Shown here: piece after piece, positions 1-7,613 of the stretch
Layout of the letters: each line of letters opens with the position of its first letter
Numbering within the stretch: position 1 is the first letter of the stretch
DNA from: an uncultured Erysipelotrichaceae bacterium
Lineage (GTDB): Bacteria > Bacillota_I > Bacilli_A > RF39 > UBA660
Length of the DNA: 16,460 bases
Reading direction: 5' to 3'
Assembly: GCA_902795755.1 (NCBI GenBank)
Contig: CADBMO010000117.1
Location: forward strand, 1 to 16,460
Made by a program: the position numbers and the translations under genes
The notes under the pieces: generated by a model
Told to the model about the DNA's origin: nothing
Database searches by the model: none
What the model saw: the letters and a program-made list of their open reading frames with translations, nothing else

Positions 1-1005
1 CCACCATCTCCTTTTATTAACCCATTAGTTATTTCTGCACATTTTACTGATCACTTAGCGAATAAAAAACCAGATTATTTTGATGAATATTTTTATGATT
101 TTTTAAAAAGAGTTGAACCAATTGGTTTAAGAGATAGACTAGTTAAACAATATTTGGATGATGATGGAATTAGTACGTATTTTTCTGGTTGTATGACCTT
201 AACAATAAAACCATTTAAAAACATAAAAAAAGAGAATAAAATTTGTCTTGTTGATGTTGATAAAGATATAGAGAAAAAAGTAAGTGAAACTACAAAATGT
301 AAAATTGTTAAACATACTCATAATGTTAATAAGGAACGTAACATGTTGCTTTCTTTTAATGAAAGAATGAAAAATGTTGAAGATAGATTAAAAGAATATC
401 AATCATGTAAACTAGTTATTACATCTAGATTGCATGTTGCACTTCCTTGTTTATCCATAGGGGTTCCTGTTTTATTAATATATGATGATAAAAATATAGA
501 TGTAAAAAATAGATTGGGTGAATATACAAACTATGTTAATTATATAAGTAAAAAAGAATTTTTAAAGAAACCAAATTATGATATTAAAAATAAAGATGAC
601 TTTTTAAAAATACGTAAAGGATTAGAAAAAAGAATTAAAGAGTTTATTGATGATTCTAAAAACAAAAAATTATCAAAAAACGAAGATATAGTTTATTATC
701 AAAAATACTTTGTTGGTGCGAAAAAACATTTGCATAACATGCTTAAAAGTACCATTAATAATCAGCAATCCAGGATTAAAGAGTTTGAAAAAAATTATAA
801 AAATGATGTGAAATATATTAATAAATTACAAATGCAGCTAAAGTTATATCAAATTGAGAATCAAATGAGATATGACGCTTTATTTAGATATAAAAACGAA
901 AGTGACAGATATAATCAAATAGTAAATTCTCGTAGTTATAAACTTTATAAAATAATAAAAAAACCATTAGGATTAATCAAAAGGATATTGAGGATTAAGA
1001 GGTGA
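1..1005 (+). CDS. Polysaccharide pyruvyl transferase family protein with C-terminal coiled coil (5' partial)
   Basis: The frame is open from base 1, so the start lies upstream; 334 residues are visible. The family transfers pyruvate from PEP to sugars of surface polysaccharides, or acts as related glycan-modifying enzymes. Two family hallmarks are visible: a stretch around residues 39-70 (PIGLRDR, then FSGCMTLT) and TSRLHVALPCL around 141-151, containing the conserved SRLH. After about residue 195 comes an extension rich in Lys, Asn and Gln with heptad-like spacing (about 246-300), ending in a basic tail with SRSYKLYK, as at the end of many glycan glycosyltransferases. It is the first visible gene of a glycan operon, 4 nt before the GT4 gene. 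The stop is TGA followed directly by an in-frame TAG. The family call is good; the chemistry (pyruvylation or another reaction) is not settled by sequence. Confidence 0.8.
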   Translation, partial: PPSPFINPLVISAHFTDHLANKKPDYFDEYFYDFLKRVEPIGLRDRLVKQYLDDDGISTYFSGCMTLTIKPFKNIKKENKICLVDVDKDIEKKVSETTKCKIVKHTHNVNKERNMLLSFNERMKNVEDRLKEYQSCKLVITSRLHVALPCLSIGVPVLLIYDDKNIDVKNRLGEYTNYVNYISKKEFLKKPNYDIKNKDDFLKIRKGLEKRIKEFIDDSKNKKLSKNEDIVYYQKYFVGAKKHLHNMLKSTINNQQSRIKEFEKNYKNDVKYINKLQMQLKLYQIENQMRYDALFRYKNESDRYNQIVNSRSYKLYKIIKKPLGLIKRILRIKR

Positions 1006-1009
1006 TAGT

Positions 1010-2053
1010 ATGAAGAAGAAAAAAATAGCGTTAGTAGTAGATGCGGATGATTGGGCATATGCTAATATAGCAAGAAATATTATTAAAAACATAGGGCAAT
1101 ACTATGATTTTGAAATGATCCCTTCTCAATATTTTAACGATGAATTAGGAAAAGTTTTATTAATGACAAAGGATTTTGATTTGATACACTTTTTTTGGAG
1201 AGGTAAGCTTTTAGGATTTGATTTTGATGATTTCAAAAACTATGCTATTTCAGTTGGTTATACAAAAGAAAACTTTTTAAATGAATATTTTAAAAACAAA
1301 ATAATAACTACATCAGCATATGATCATTTATATTTAGAAGATGATACATTAGAATATACAAAACAGATTGTGAAAAGATGTGATAAATATTATGTTTCAT
1401 CTAATAGACTTAAAAAAATATATGATAAATTAGATCTTGCAAAATATCCAGAGTGTGTAATAACAGATGGAATTGATTTAGATGAATTTTATCCTATTAA
1501 TCTTGATAGATTTAAAAATATTAATGATAGAAAGATAGTTATTGGTTGGGTTGGTAATAGTGCATGGGAAAGTGGAACAGAAGATTTTAAAGGTGTTAAT
1601 ACTATACTAAAACCAGTCATTGAAGAATTAATTGAAGAAGGTTATCCAGTTGAAAAATATTTTGCCGATAGACAAGAGAGAATGATTCCACATGATGAAA
1701 TGGTTAACTACTATTCTAAAATTGATTTATATGTTTGTACGTCAAAAATAGAAGGAACGCCAAATCCGGTTCTTGAGTCAATGGCTTGTGGAGTACCAAT
1801 AATTTCTACTGACGTTGGTATTGTTCCAGATGTATTAGGCAAAAAGCAAAAAGAATACATATTAAAAGAAAGAACTAAAGAGTGTCTAAAAGAAAGAATT
1901 ATCTATTTATTAGAACACTATGAAGAGTTAGAAAAACTTAGTCAAGAAAATATAGAAAACATAAAGAACTGGTCATGGGATGTAATAACAAAGAGAATGA
2001 AAAAATTTTTTGATAAAGCATTAAAAGAAGGATGCCATGAAAAAGACGTTTAG
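1010..2053 (+). CDS. Glycosyltransferase family 4 (GT-B fold)
   Basis: A 347-residue cytoplasmic retaining glycosyltransferase, probably adding a sugar from a nucleotide donor to a growing surface glycan. The C-terminal half has the GT4 donor-site signature: E248-x7-E256 within SKIEGTPNPVLESMACGVP, followed by ISTDVGIVPDVLG. The N-terminal Rossmann half starts with KIALVVDADDWAYANIA. No signal peptide or membrane segment is seen. The start is supported by a ribosome binding site (AGAGGTGAT at about 998-1006), which overlaps the end of the previous gene. The 3' end overlaps the next gene by 17 nt, so translation is probably coupled. Donor and acceptor cannot be read from the sequence. Confidence 0.88.
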   Translation: MKKKKIALVVDADDWAYANIARNIIKNIGQYYDFEMIPSQYFNDELGKVLLMTKDFDLIHFFWRGKLLGFDFDDFKNYAISVGYTKENFLNEYFKNKIITTSAYDHLYLEDDTLEYTKQIVKRCDKYYVSSNRLKKIYDKLDLAKYPECVITDGIDLDEFYPINLDRFKNINDRKIVIGWVGNSAWESGTEDFKGVNTILKPVIEELIEEGYPVEKYFADRQERMIPHDEMVNYYSKIDLYVCTSKIEGTPNPVLESMACGVPIISTDVGIVPDVLGKKQKEYILKERTKECLKERIIYLLEHYEELEKLSQENIENIKNWSWDVITKRMKKFFDKALKEGCHEKDV

Positions 2054-3593
2054 CTTATTATCCAAAATTGATTACAATAAACTATGGTTAATACCATTTA
2101 CATTTATATTAATATGGATATTTTTTCTTTGCTTATTAGATTCTAGATTTCCAGCGTTTAATCCAATAGTTTTACTTTTGTTAGTAATAGTAAATGTTAT
2201 TTTTTTGTGTTTTTTATTCAAAAAATTGTCAACAAATATTAAGCGTATAGATAATAAAAAAACCATGATTTTTTATGCTGTTATAACAGTATTAATGGTA
2301 TTATTACAATTCTTAATAGGTTATAAAACAAGAACTAACCCAACATGGGATTTGGGTATTAATATAACCGCTGCAAATGAAATCCTTGAAAATGGTCATA
2401 TGACAAATTCTATTGGATATTATTTGAATTTCCCTAATAATATTTTTAATACATTAGTTTTGGCTGTCTTATTTAAGGTGTTTTCATTTTTTGGATTTCA
2501 TTCTGGGAATGGCCCTATGTTAGTTTTAAATATTTTTCTTATTCAACTTGCAATATATTTTATGTTTCAAGTTTGTAGAAAAATATATGGAAACTTATCA
2601 GCATGCTTTGCTTTAGTTTTATCATTATTCTTTATACCATTTTATCCATACGCATCTATTTGTTATACTGATACTATGAGTATGTTTATACCAATAGGAT
2701 TTATATATTACTTTATTAAAATAAGTAGTAATGATAAGTTTTATAAAAACATTATATACTTTGTAATTATGGGTTTATTAGCATTTTTAGCCTTTCAAAT
2801 AAAAGTTACAGCATTAATTGTTTTAATAGCAATGTTTATAATAATGGTAGTAAAAAAGGAAATACTAAAAAAAGGTATTATGTATTTTTTTGGTGCAATT
2901 GCTATTATTCTTGCAACGTTTTTAGTTACAAATAAGATATATAAATTGGTTGTTAATAAAACTAATGTTTTAGGAGTTAAATATGAAGAAACTGGGTTAA
3001 TTCCTTATACTCATTGGATAATGATGGGTACTTATGGTGGAGGAGCTTTTTCTGCTTCTGAATATGACTATACTTTTAGTTTCCCAGATGTTAAAACCCG
3101 TAAAGCTGCAAATATAAAAAAGGTTAAGCAGAGATTAAAAAGATGGAAAACACAAGGGTATATTAAATTTCTAAATAATAAAATGGCTATGTTTACTTGG
3201 GGAACTGGGACTTATGATTTTGAATCAATACTAACAAGTAATGCCGCGGATAATAATAAGTCACATGAATTTTTTACTTCGACTGGAAGGTATTACAAGC
3301 TTATTCATTATTTTTGCCAAACATATCATTTTAGTATGATACTATTTATAATTATATCATTGATGTATTGTTTGACTCGCAAAGAGAATATCAATATATT
3401 AATAATGAAACTATCAATGTTTGGATTACTTATATTCTTGTTAATATGGGAAACAAGGTCTAGATACATGCTTAATTATATTCCAATATATATACTATTG
3501 ATGTTTAGTGGTATTAATTATTTATATAAGAATTATAATAGATTATTAAAAAAAATATTTATAAATAAGGAGAGTAGTCATGAGAAAAGATAA
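2037..3593 (+). CDS. GT-C fold polytopic glycosyltransferase (GT39/PMT-like)
   Basis: A 518-residue integral membrane protein with roughly ten or more hydrophobic segments (for example about 17-34, 42-62, 77-95, 162-178, 188-203, 213-228, 238-270, 281-298, 432-446, 458-471, 478-494). The first large extracytoplasmic loop carries TNPTWDLGINITAANEI, whose D105 lies where GT-C enzymes keep the catalytic acid. A late WETRSRYMLNYIPIY motif also resembles this group. GT-C enzymes use lipid-linked sugars on the outer face of the membrane. The following genes encode the expected partners: an Und-P-sugar synthase and a GtrA flippase, in the manner of YfhO/CsbB/GtcA of Bacillus or Gtr systems. The start has AGAAGGA at 2026-2032 and overlaps the GT4 gene by 17 nt; the end overlaps the next gene by 14 nt. 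Acceptor unknown. Confidence 0.8.
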   Translation: MKKTFSLLSKIDYNKLWLIPFTFILIWIFFLCLLDSRFPAFNPIVLLLLVIVNVIFLCFLFKKLSTNIKRIDNKKTMIFYAVITVLMVLLQFLIGYKTRTNPTWDLGINITAANEILENGHMTNSIGYYLNFPNNIFNTLVLAVLFKVFSFFGFHSGNGPMLVLNIFLIQLAIYFMFQVCRKIYGNLSACFALVLSLFFIPFYPYASICYTDTMSMFIPIGFIYYFIKISSNDKFYKNIIYFVIMGLLAFLAFQIKVTALIVLIAMFIIMVVKKEILKKGIMYFFGAIAIILATFLVTNKIYKLVVNKTNVLGVKYEETGLIPYTHWIMMGTYGGGAFSASEYDYTFSFPDVKTRKAANIKKVKQRLKRWKTQGYIKFLNNKMAMFTWGTGTYDFESILTSNAADNNKSHEFFTSTGRYYKLIHYFCQTYHFSMILFIIISLMYCLTRKENINILIMKLSMFGLLIFLLIWETRSRYMLNYIPIYILLMFSGINYLYKNYNRLLKKIFINKESSHEKR

Positions 3594-4554
3594 TACTTTA
3601 TATGTTGTTATACCATGCTATAACGAAGAAGAAGTTTTAAAAGAAACTACAAAAAGATTAAAAGATAAGATATCAAGTTTGATATCCAAAAAGAAGATAT
3701 CTTCAAAAAGTAAAGTAATGTATGTTAACGATGGATCAAAAGATAATACGTGGCAACTAATAAAGGAAATAAGTGACAAAGAGAAAAATTTTACTGGAAT
3801 AACGTTATCTAGAAATAGAGGGCACCAAAATGCTCTTCTTGCAGGATTAATGAGCGCTAAAAACTATGCAGATGTTATAATCAGTATGGATGCGGATTTA
3901 CAAGATGATATAAACGCAATAGATGAAATGATAGAAAAATATAACGATGGCTGTGACATTGTATATGGAGTAAGAAGTGCTAGAAAAAAAGATAGTTTCT
4001 TTAAAAAAACTACGGCACAAGGTTTTTATAAATTTATGAAAATAATGGGCGTAGATGTTATTTATAATCATGCAGACTATAGATTAACTAGTAAAAGAGT
4101 ATTAGAAAATTTTTCTGATTTTAAAGAGGTTAATTTATTTTTAAGAGGAATGTTTCCTTTAATTGGATACAAAACAGATATAGTATATTATGAAAGGGCA
4201 GAAAGATTTGCAGGAGAATCTAAGTACCCACTTAAAAAGATGCTAAACTTTGCATGGGATGGAATAACCTCATTTAGCGTAAAACCAATTAGAATGATTT
4301 TAAATCTTGGGATTATAATGTTTTTAATTAGTTTATTAATGCTTATTTATTTTTTAATAGTAAAGGTAACAGGTCATGCTGTTAAGGGTTGGACTTTTAT
4401 TGTTACTTCAATTTGGATGCTTTCAGGGGTTCAAATGTTATCACTTGGAATAATAGGTGAGTATATCGGAAAAATATATAGTGAAACAAAAGCTAGACCT
4501 AGATATATTATTTCAGAGAATCTTGAAGAGGTAGAAAATGATAGTAAAAATTAA
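3580..4554 (+). CDS. GT2 undecaprenyl-phosphate sugar synthase, GtrB/DPM1/CsbB-like
   Basis: A 324-residue protein that should load a sugar from a nucleotide donor onto undecaprenyl phosphate at the inner face of the membrane. The GT-A domain (about 6-230) has VVIPCYNEEE near the start, VNDGSKDNT with D51, and the metal-binding DAD at 104-106 inside SMDADLQDD. RAERFAGESKY (206-216) is a late motif shared by GtrB/DPM1 proteins. Two C-terminal membrane hairpins follow (about 239-262 and 272-296), as in GtrB. A short Lys/Ser-rich stretch at about 33-46 looks inserted between motifs. The ribosome binding site AAGGAGAG lies at about 3568-3575. Both ends overlap neighbours (14 and 17 nt), tying it to the GT-C and GtrA genes. 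Confidence 0.9.
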   Translation: MRKDNTLYVVIPCYNEEEVLKETTKRLKDKISSLISKKKISSKSKVMYVNDGSKDNTWQLIKEISDKEKNFTGITLSRNRGHQNALLAGLMSAKNYADVIISMDADLQDDINAIDEMIEKYNDGCDIVYGVRSARKKDSFFKKTTAQGFYKFMKIMGVDVIYNHADYRLTSKRVLENFSDFKEVNLFLRGMFPLIGYKTDIVYYERAERFAGESKYPLKKMLNFAWDGITSFSVKPIRMILNLGIIMFLISLLMLIYFLIVKVTGHAVKGWTFIVTSIWMLSGVQMLSLGIIGEYIGKIYSETKARPRYIISENLEEVENDSKN

Positions 4555-4975
4555 ATCTTTATATAAAAAATATGAAGAAATAATTAATTATTTAATTGTT
4601 GGAGCGTTAACTACTTTAGTAAGTATTCTATCTAAATGGTTATTGTTATTTACCATATTATCTGCTAAAGACGCTTTTCAACTACAAATAGCAATAATAA
4701 TATCTTGGATTTTAGCAGTTTCTTTTGCTTATGTTACAAACAGAAAATATGTATTTAAAAGTAAAAGTAAAGATATTTTTAAAGAGGTAGTTAGTTTTTT
4801 TTCAGCAAGAATAGTTACTTTGCTAATAGAAATGGTAATTATGTGGTTCTTTGTAACATTTTTAAAACTTAATAGTAATTTATGGACTATTTTTTGGACA
4901 ATAGTTGTACAATTTATAGTAATTATTTTAAATTACCTATTTAGTAAACTATTTGTATTTAAAAATAAAAAATAA
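4538..4975 (+). CDS. GtrA family membrane protein (putative lipid-linked sugar flippase)
   Basis: A 145-residue protein with four predicted membrane segments (about 15-40, 48-66, 84-108, 117-140). It has the two repeated GtrA signatures: SFAYVTNRKYVF at 62-73 and NYLFSKLFVF at 132-141. The family is thought to move undecaprenyl-phosphate sugars across the membrane, supplying GT-C transferases. The adjacent overlapping genes provide the synthase and the transferase, which strongly supports that role here. The ribosome binding site GAAGAGG lies inside the end of the synthase gene (about 4525-4531). It is the last gene of the operon, with a hairpin terminator about 25 nt downstream. Confidence 0.9.
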   Translation: MIVKIKSLYKKYEEIINYLIVGALTTLVSILSKWLLLFTILSAKDAFQLQIAIIISWILAVSFAYVTNRKYVFKSKSKDIFKEVVSFFSARIVTLLIEMVIMWFFVTFLKLNSNLWTIFWTIVVQFIVIILNYLFSKLFVFKNKK

Positions 4976-5000
4976 AATATATGTCGAAATAAATATTATA

Positions 5001-5030
5001 AAATGCAGAAAAATGATTTCTGTATTTTTT
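5001..5030 (+). terminator. Rho-independent terminator of the polysaccharide operon
   Basis: Stem AAATGCAGAAA (5001-5011) pairs with TTTCTGTATTT (5017-5027), with one G-T wobble and a five-base loop, and runs into a T tract ending at 5030. It lies just after the GtrA gene and before the adhesin gene. Confidence 0.65.
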
Positions 5031-5035
5031 AATTT

Positions 5036-5085
5036 GTAAAAATAACAATTATGTATGACAAAATAAAAAAAATAGTTATTTTTAC
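5036..5085. repeat. Inverted repeat upstream of the adhesin promoter
   Basis: GTAAAAATAACAATT (5036-5050) and AATAGTTATTTTTAC (5071-5085) are inverted copies with one mismatch in 15 positions, the outer 11 bp being perfect. The 20-bp A-rich spacer contains no gene. It may be an operator for adhesin/sortase expression, or a weak hairpin; the role is inferred only from position. Confidence 0.5.
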
Positions 5086-5119
5086 ACAGCAATATTTTAA
5101 TTATTGTTTTTTTTAAAAT

Positions 5120-5128
5120 TGATATAAA
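5120..5128 (+). promoter_or_regulatory. Possible extended -10 promoter of the adhesin gene
   Basis: TG-a-TATAAA fits the extended -10 pattern seen at other genes in this window. No convincing -35 exists at 17 nt (TTGTTT at 5104-5109 is only 13 nt away). A strong ribosome binding site, AAAGGAG, follows at 5148-5154. Confidence 0.35.
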
Positions 5129-5161
5129 AGTTATATTATTTTTCTCGAAAGGAGAAATAAT

Positions 5162-6616
5162 ATGAAAAAAATATTATTATTTATTATTGGTATTATTAGC
5201 ATAATAATGCCAACTAAAGTATTTGCGGAAACAGCGACAATAGATTGGGATTTAGATCGAAGTATTGTTGTGCATAGAATTATTAATGGAGAGTATCACG
5301 TTAATAATATGCCTTACTTAACTGCTAATGGAAAAGTTGTATACTGTATTGAACCAGGAGTTGATTTAGAAAAAGGTGGAACAATGCAAAGCACGTATGA
5401 TAAAAGTGATACATCGGTTAGAAGAGATATTAAAAGGGCATCTTTAATAGGATATTATGGATATCAAAAATTTGGACATAATGATCCTAAATACTACATG
5501 GCAGCACAAAGACTAATATGGCTTGAAATGGGTGCAACAAGTGCATGGTTTACTTATGATAGGGAAGGTAATGAACTGGTTGACGTATCTTACTATGAAA
5601 ATGAAATTCTAAAAATGGTAAATAATCATGATAAGACGCCGCAATTTGATTCTAATATTAATTATTTAGCAGGTGATGAAATAACTTTAACGGATCAGAA
5701 TAACATCTTAAAGGACTATGAGATAGAATCATCTTCAGGTAATGTGAAAATAGATGGTAACAGCTTAAAAATAAATGTTCTTCCTAATAATAGCAATAAT
5801 TTTACTTTAAAAAGAAAAAGTGATAATACTAAGACAGTGTTTTACTATAAAAACGGGTTGCAAACGGTAGCATCTTTTGGGTTTCCGTATGACGTAAAAA
5901 AAGTATACAATGTAGTTCCAGTATTTGGTACGATTAATCTAAATAAATTGGACTTTGATACTAATAATAACATTCCATATAATAAAAATGTTTCACTTGA
6001 AAATGCAGAGTATACTTTATATGATGAAAATAATAACGTGGTTGATATTGCATTAACAGATGAGTATGGGAAATTAAGTTTTACTGGTTTGATAAAGGGT
6101 AATTATTATATTAAAGAAACAAGACCTAGTAAGGGATATAATTTAAATGAAGAAGTTATTGCCGTAACAATAGATAAAGATAATATTGAAGTAAATATAA
6201 ATACTTATGAAAAAGTTATAAAAGGATTTGTTGATATAAGAAAACTTTTAGATGATTCATACACAAACGAAACAGTTATGGAACCTAATATAGAGTTTAG
6301 TGTATATGATGATGAGGATAATTTTATAATTAGTAGGCGAACTGACTTAAATGGCAAATTATCTTTTGAATTACCATACGGAAAATATATAATAAAGCAA
6401 ACGTATTCTCCACTTGGAGTTACTAAAGTAAAAGATTTTGAAGTTGACATTAAAAACAATAATGAAATATTAGAATATACTTTATTAAACAGGGTAATTC
6501 ATAACAGAAAGATAAAAACTCTGCCTAGAACTGGTAAAAAAGATTATTCCGTTTACCTATTATTTTTAACGATATTTTTATATTTATGGTATAAATATGA
6601 AAAAAAGAGTGCTTAA
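5162..6616 (+). CDS. Thioester-domain (TQXA-like) / Cna-B surface adhesin with LPRTG anchor
   Basis: A 484-residue cell-wall protein. A signal peptide (1-22, probable cleavage after VFA) precedes a thioester domain: VVYCIEPG with C62 and, 54 residues on, AAQRLIW with Q116, the pair expected to form the internal Cys-Gln thioester used for covalent host attachment. Two Cna-B/SpaA-type repeats follow. Repeat 1 (about 255-350) has K262 in NKLD and E319 in the YYIKETRPSKGY motif, as needed for an isopeptide bond. Repeat 2 (about 354-443) has K361, but the matching motif reads YIIKQTYSPLG, with Q413 in place of Glu. The C-terminus is a sorting signal: LPRTG (454-458), hydrophobic 463-476, then KYEKKSA. 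Start set by a strong AAAGGAG. The gene overlaps the sortase gene by 20 nt, suggesting a dedicated anchoring enzyme. Confidence 0.85.
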   Translation: MKKILLFIIGIISIIMPTKVFAETATIDWDLDRSIVVHRIINGEYHVNNMPYLTANGKVVYCIEPGVDLEKGGTMQSTYDKSDTSVRRDIKRASLIGYYGYQKFGHNDPKYYMAAQRLIWLEMGATSAWFTYDREGNELVDVSYYENEILKMVNNHDKTPQFDSNINYLAGDEITLTDQNNILKDYEIESSSGNVKIDGNSLKINVLPNNSNNFTLKRKSDNTKTVFYYKNGLQTVASFGFPYDVKKVYNVVPVFGTINLNKLDFDTNNNIPYNKNVSLENAEYTLYDENNNVVDIALTDEYGKLSFTGLIKGNYYIKETRPSKGYNLNEEVIAVTIDKDNIEVNINTYEKVIKGFVDIRKLLDDSYTNETVMEPNIEFSVYDDEDNFIISRRTDLNGKLSFELPYGKYIIKQTYSPLGVTKVKDFEVDIKNNNEILEYTLLNRVIHNRKIKTLPRTGKKDYSVYLLFLTIFLYLWYKYEKKSA

Positions 6617-7151
6617 AGTATTAATAATTATTCTTTTAGTATTAATTGCTTTATATAAAATAAATATTATTATTAATAAACAATTAGAAAAAAAACAAAT
6701 AGAAAGTTATATTAAGTATTCTAGTACTTATAATTATTATTACAAACCACTTTTAGTAATACCAAAAATAAAACTATACGCTACTATTGTTAAAGCAAAT
6801 AGTGATTATTCTAACCTTGATAAAAGTTTAGTGTATTACAAATCTTTTAATCCAAATGAAAAAATAATAGTATTTGGGCATAGTGGTGCTGGATATGGAA
6901 CTTTTTTTAGTAGATTAAGCGAACTAAATTATGGTGATAATACTTATATTTATTACAATGATACATGTTATAAATATAAAGTAAACAAAGTAAAATACAT
7001 AGATGAGACAAATATGGATATACTAAATAATGATAGGAATAATGGCCTATTATATTTAATAACTTGCACTAAAAAAGATAAAAATAAGAGGCTACTTATT
7101 GTATTAAGGCAAGAAAATAGCGCAAAAGCCCAAAAAATAAGCAAAAAATAG
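6597..7151 (+). CDS. Sortase (LPXTG transpeptidase)
   Basis: A 184-residue, membrane-anchored cysteine transpeptidase. An N-terminal signal anchor (about 7-27) is followed by a sortase beta-barrel, beginning LLVIPKIKLYATIV. The catalytic triad is visible: H95 in VFGHSGAGYGTFFSRL, C157 in LYLITCT, and R165 in KNKRLLIVL. It is expected to cleave LPRTG of the overlapping adhesin and attach it to the peptidoglycan cross-bridge or to another pilin-like subunit. Its small size and single partner suggest a class C/D-type accessory sortase; I cannot assign the class with certainty. There is no clear ribosome binding site before ATG 6597, so translational coupling to the adhesin is likely. No terminator is obvious before hup. 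Confidence 0.87.
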   Translation: MKKRVLKVLIIILLVLIALYKINIIINKQLEKKQIESYIKYSSTYNYYYKPLLVIPKIKLYATIVKANSDYSNLDKSLVYYKSFNPNEKIIVFGHSGAGYGTFFSRLSELNYGDNTYIYYNDTCYKYKVNKVKYIDETNMDILNNDRNNGLLYLITCTKKDKNKRLLIVLRQENSAKAQKISKK

Positions 7152-7171
7152 AATTTTTAATGCAAAAAAGC

Positions 7172-7200
7172 TTGAAAAAAAAACATAAAAATGGTACGCT
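7172..7200 (+). promoter_or_regulatory. Possible promoter of the HU gene
   Basis: TTGAAA (7172-7177), 17 nt, then TGg-TACGCT (-10 at 7195-7200). The -35 is good and the TG extension is present, but the -10 matches consensus at only three positions. TATATT at 7201-7206 is an alternative with poor spacing (23 nt). Confidence 0.4.
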
Positions 7201-7253
7201 TATATTGTAAGCAAGATAGAAATGCTTATGAACAAATTAATGGAGGTTTGATT

Positions 7254-7526
7254 ATGACAAAACAAGAATTTGTAGAAGAAATCGCAAAGGAAGCTGGATT
7301 AACTAAAGCTGATGCAGCAAGAGCAGTAGATGCTTATGCAAAAGCTGTTACTAAAGCATTAAAAGCTGGTAAAAAAGTTTCTTTAGTTGGATTCGGAACT
7401 TATGCAACTTCTAAGAGAGCAGCTAGAGAAGGAAGAAATCCTAGAACTGGTGAAACAGTTAAAATTGCTGCTAGAACTGCTGTTACATTCAAAGCTGGTT
7501 CTAAATTAAAAGATGCAGTAAACTAA
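7254..7526 (+). CDS. hup: DNA-binding protein HU
   Basis: A 90-residue nucleoid protein that binds and bends DNA as a dimer. The full HU signature is present: an alpha-helical dimer body (MTKQEFVEEIAKEAGLTKAD), GFGTYATSKRAAREGRNPRTGE with the Pro at the arm tip, then VTFKAGSKLKDAVN. Length is typical of the family. The start is ATG 7254 because GGAGG sits at 7242-7246, seven bases upstream. An in-frame ATG at 7191 would add 21 residues unlike any HU and would place the binding site inside the coding region. Codons are slightly richer in GCT/GCA (Ala) than neighbours, as expected for a highly expressed gene. It is followed by its own terminator, so it is probably monocistronic. Confidence 0.95.
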   Translation: MTKQEFVEEIAKEAGLTKADAARAVDAYAKAVTKALKAGKKVSLVGFGTYATSKRAAREGRNPRTGETVKIAARTAVTFKAGSKLKDAVN

Positions 7527-7550
7527 TATTTGTTGTAAATGCATAGTAAA

Positions 7551-7576
7551 GGAAGCCATTTTAATGGCTTTTTTCT
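7551..7576 (+). terminator. Rho-independent terminator of hup
   Basis: AAGCCATT (7553-7560) pairs with AATGGCTT (7563-7570), followed by TTTT and further T-rich sequence. It ends transcription about 25 nt after the HU stop codon. Confidence 0.85.
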
Positions 7577-7586
7577 TTTGCTTTGG

Positions 7587-7595
7587 TGTTATAAT
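7587..7595 (+). promoter_or_regulatory. Extended -10 promoter of cca
   Basis: TG-t-TATAAT, a perfect extended -10, lies directly after the hup terminator. The -35 position holds only the T-rich tail of that terminator. The predicted transcript starts near 7602, on top of the ribosome binding site, giving a leader of about a dozen bases. Confidence 0.6.
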
Positions 7596-7613
7596 TAAGT
7601 GGGTGATACTAAT

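Noticed and set aside
1003..1008. Genetic code 4 (TGA read as Trp)
   Set aside because: No gene contains in-frame TGA, even Trp-rich PBP1A uses TGG only, and the single TGA is followed by TAG, so the code cannot be shown to differ.
3661..3704. Triple GATATC and a 12-bp GAAGATATCTTC palindrome in the gtrB-like gene
   Set aside because: It codes for a low-complexity Lys/Ser/Ile stretch and is well explained by A/T-rich codon use.
5036..5085. Invertible promoter (phase switch) for the adhesin
   Set aside because: The spacer is only 20 bp; known invertible promoters flip segments of around 100 bp or more, and no invertase gene is nearby.
7191..7253. Upstream in-frame ATG extending HU by 21 residues
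   Set aside because: The extension overlaps the GGAGG binding site of ATG 7254 and its sequence is unlike any HU N-terminus.
7599..7613. GTG start for cca
   Set aside because: The GGTGAT binding site lies just before ATG 7614, and the predicted transcript begins near 7602, after the GTG.
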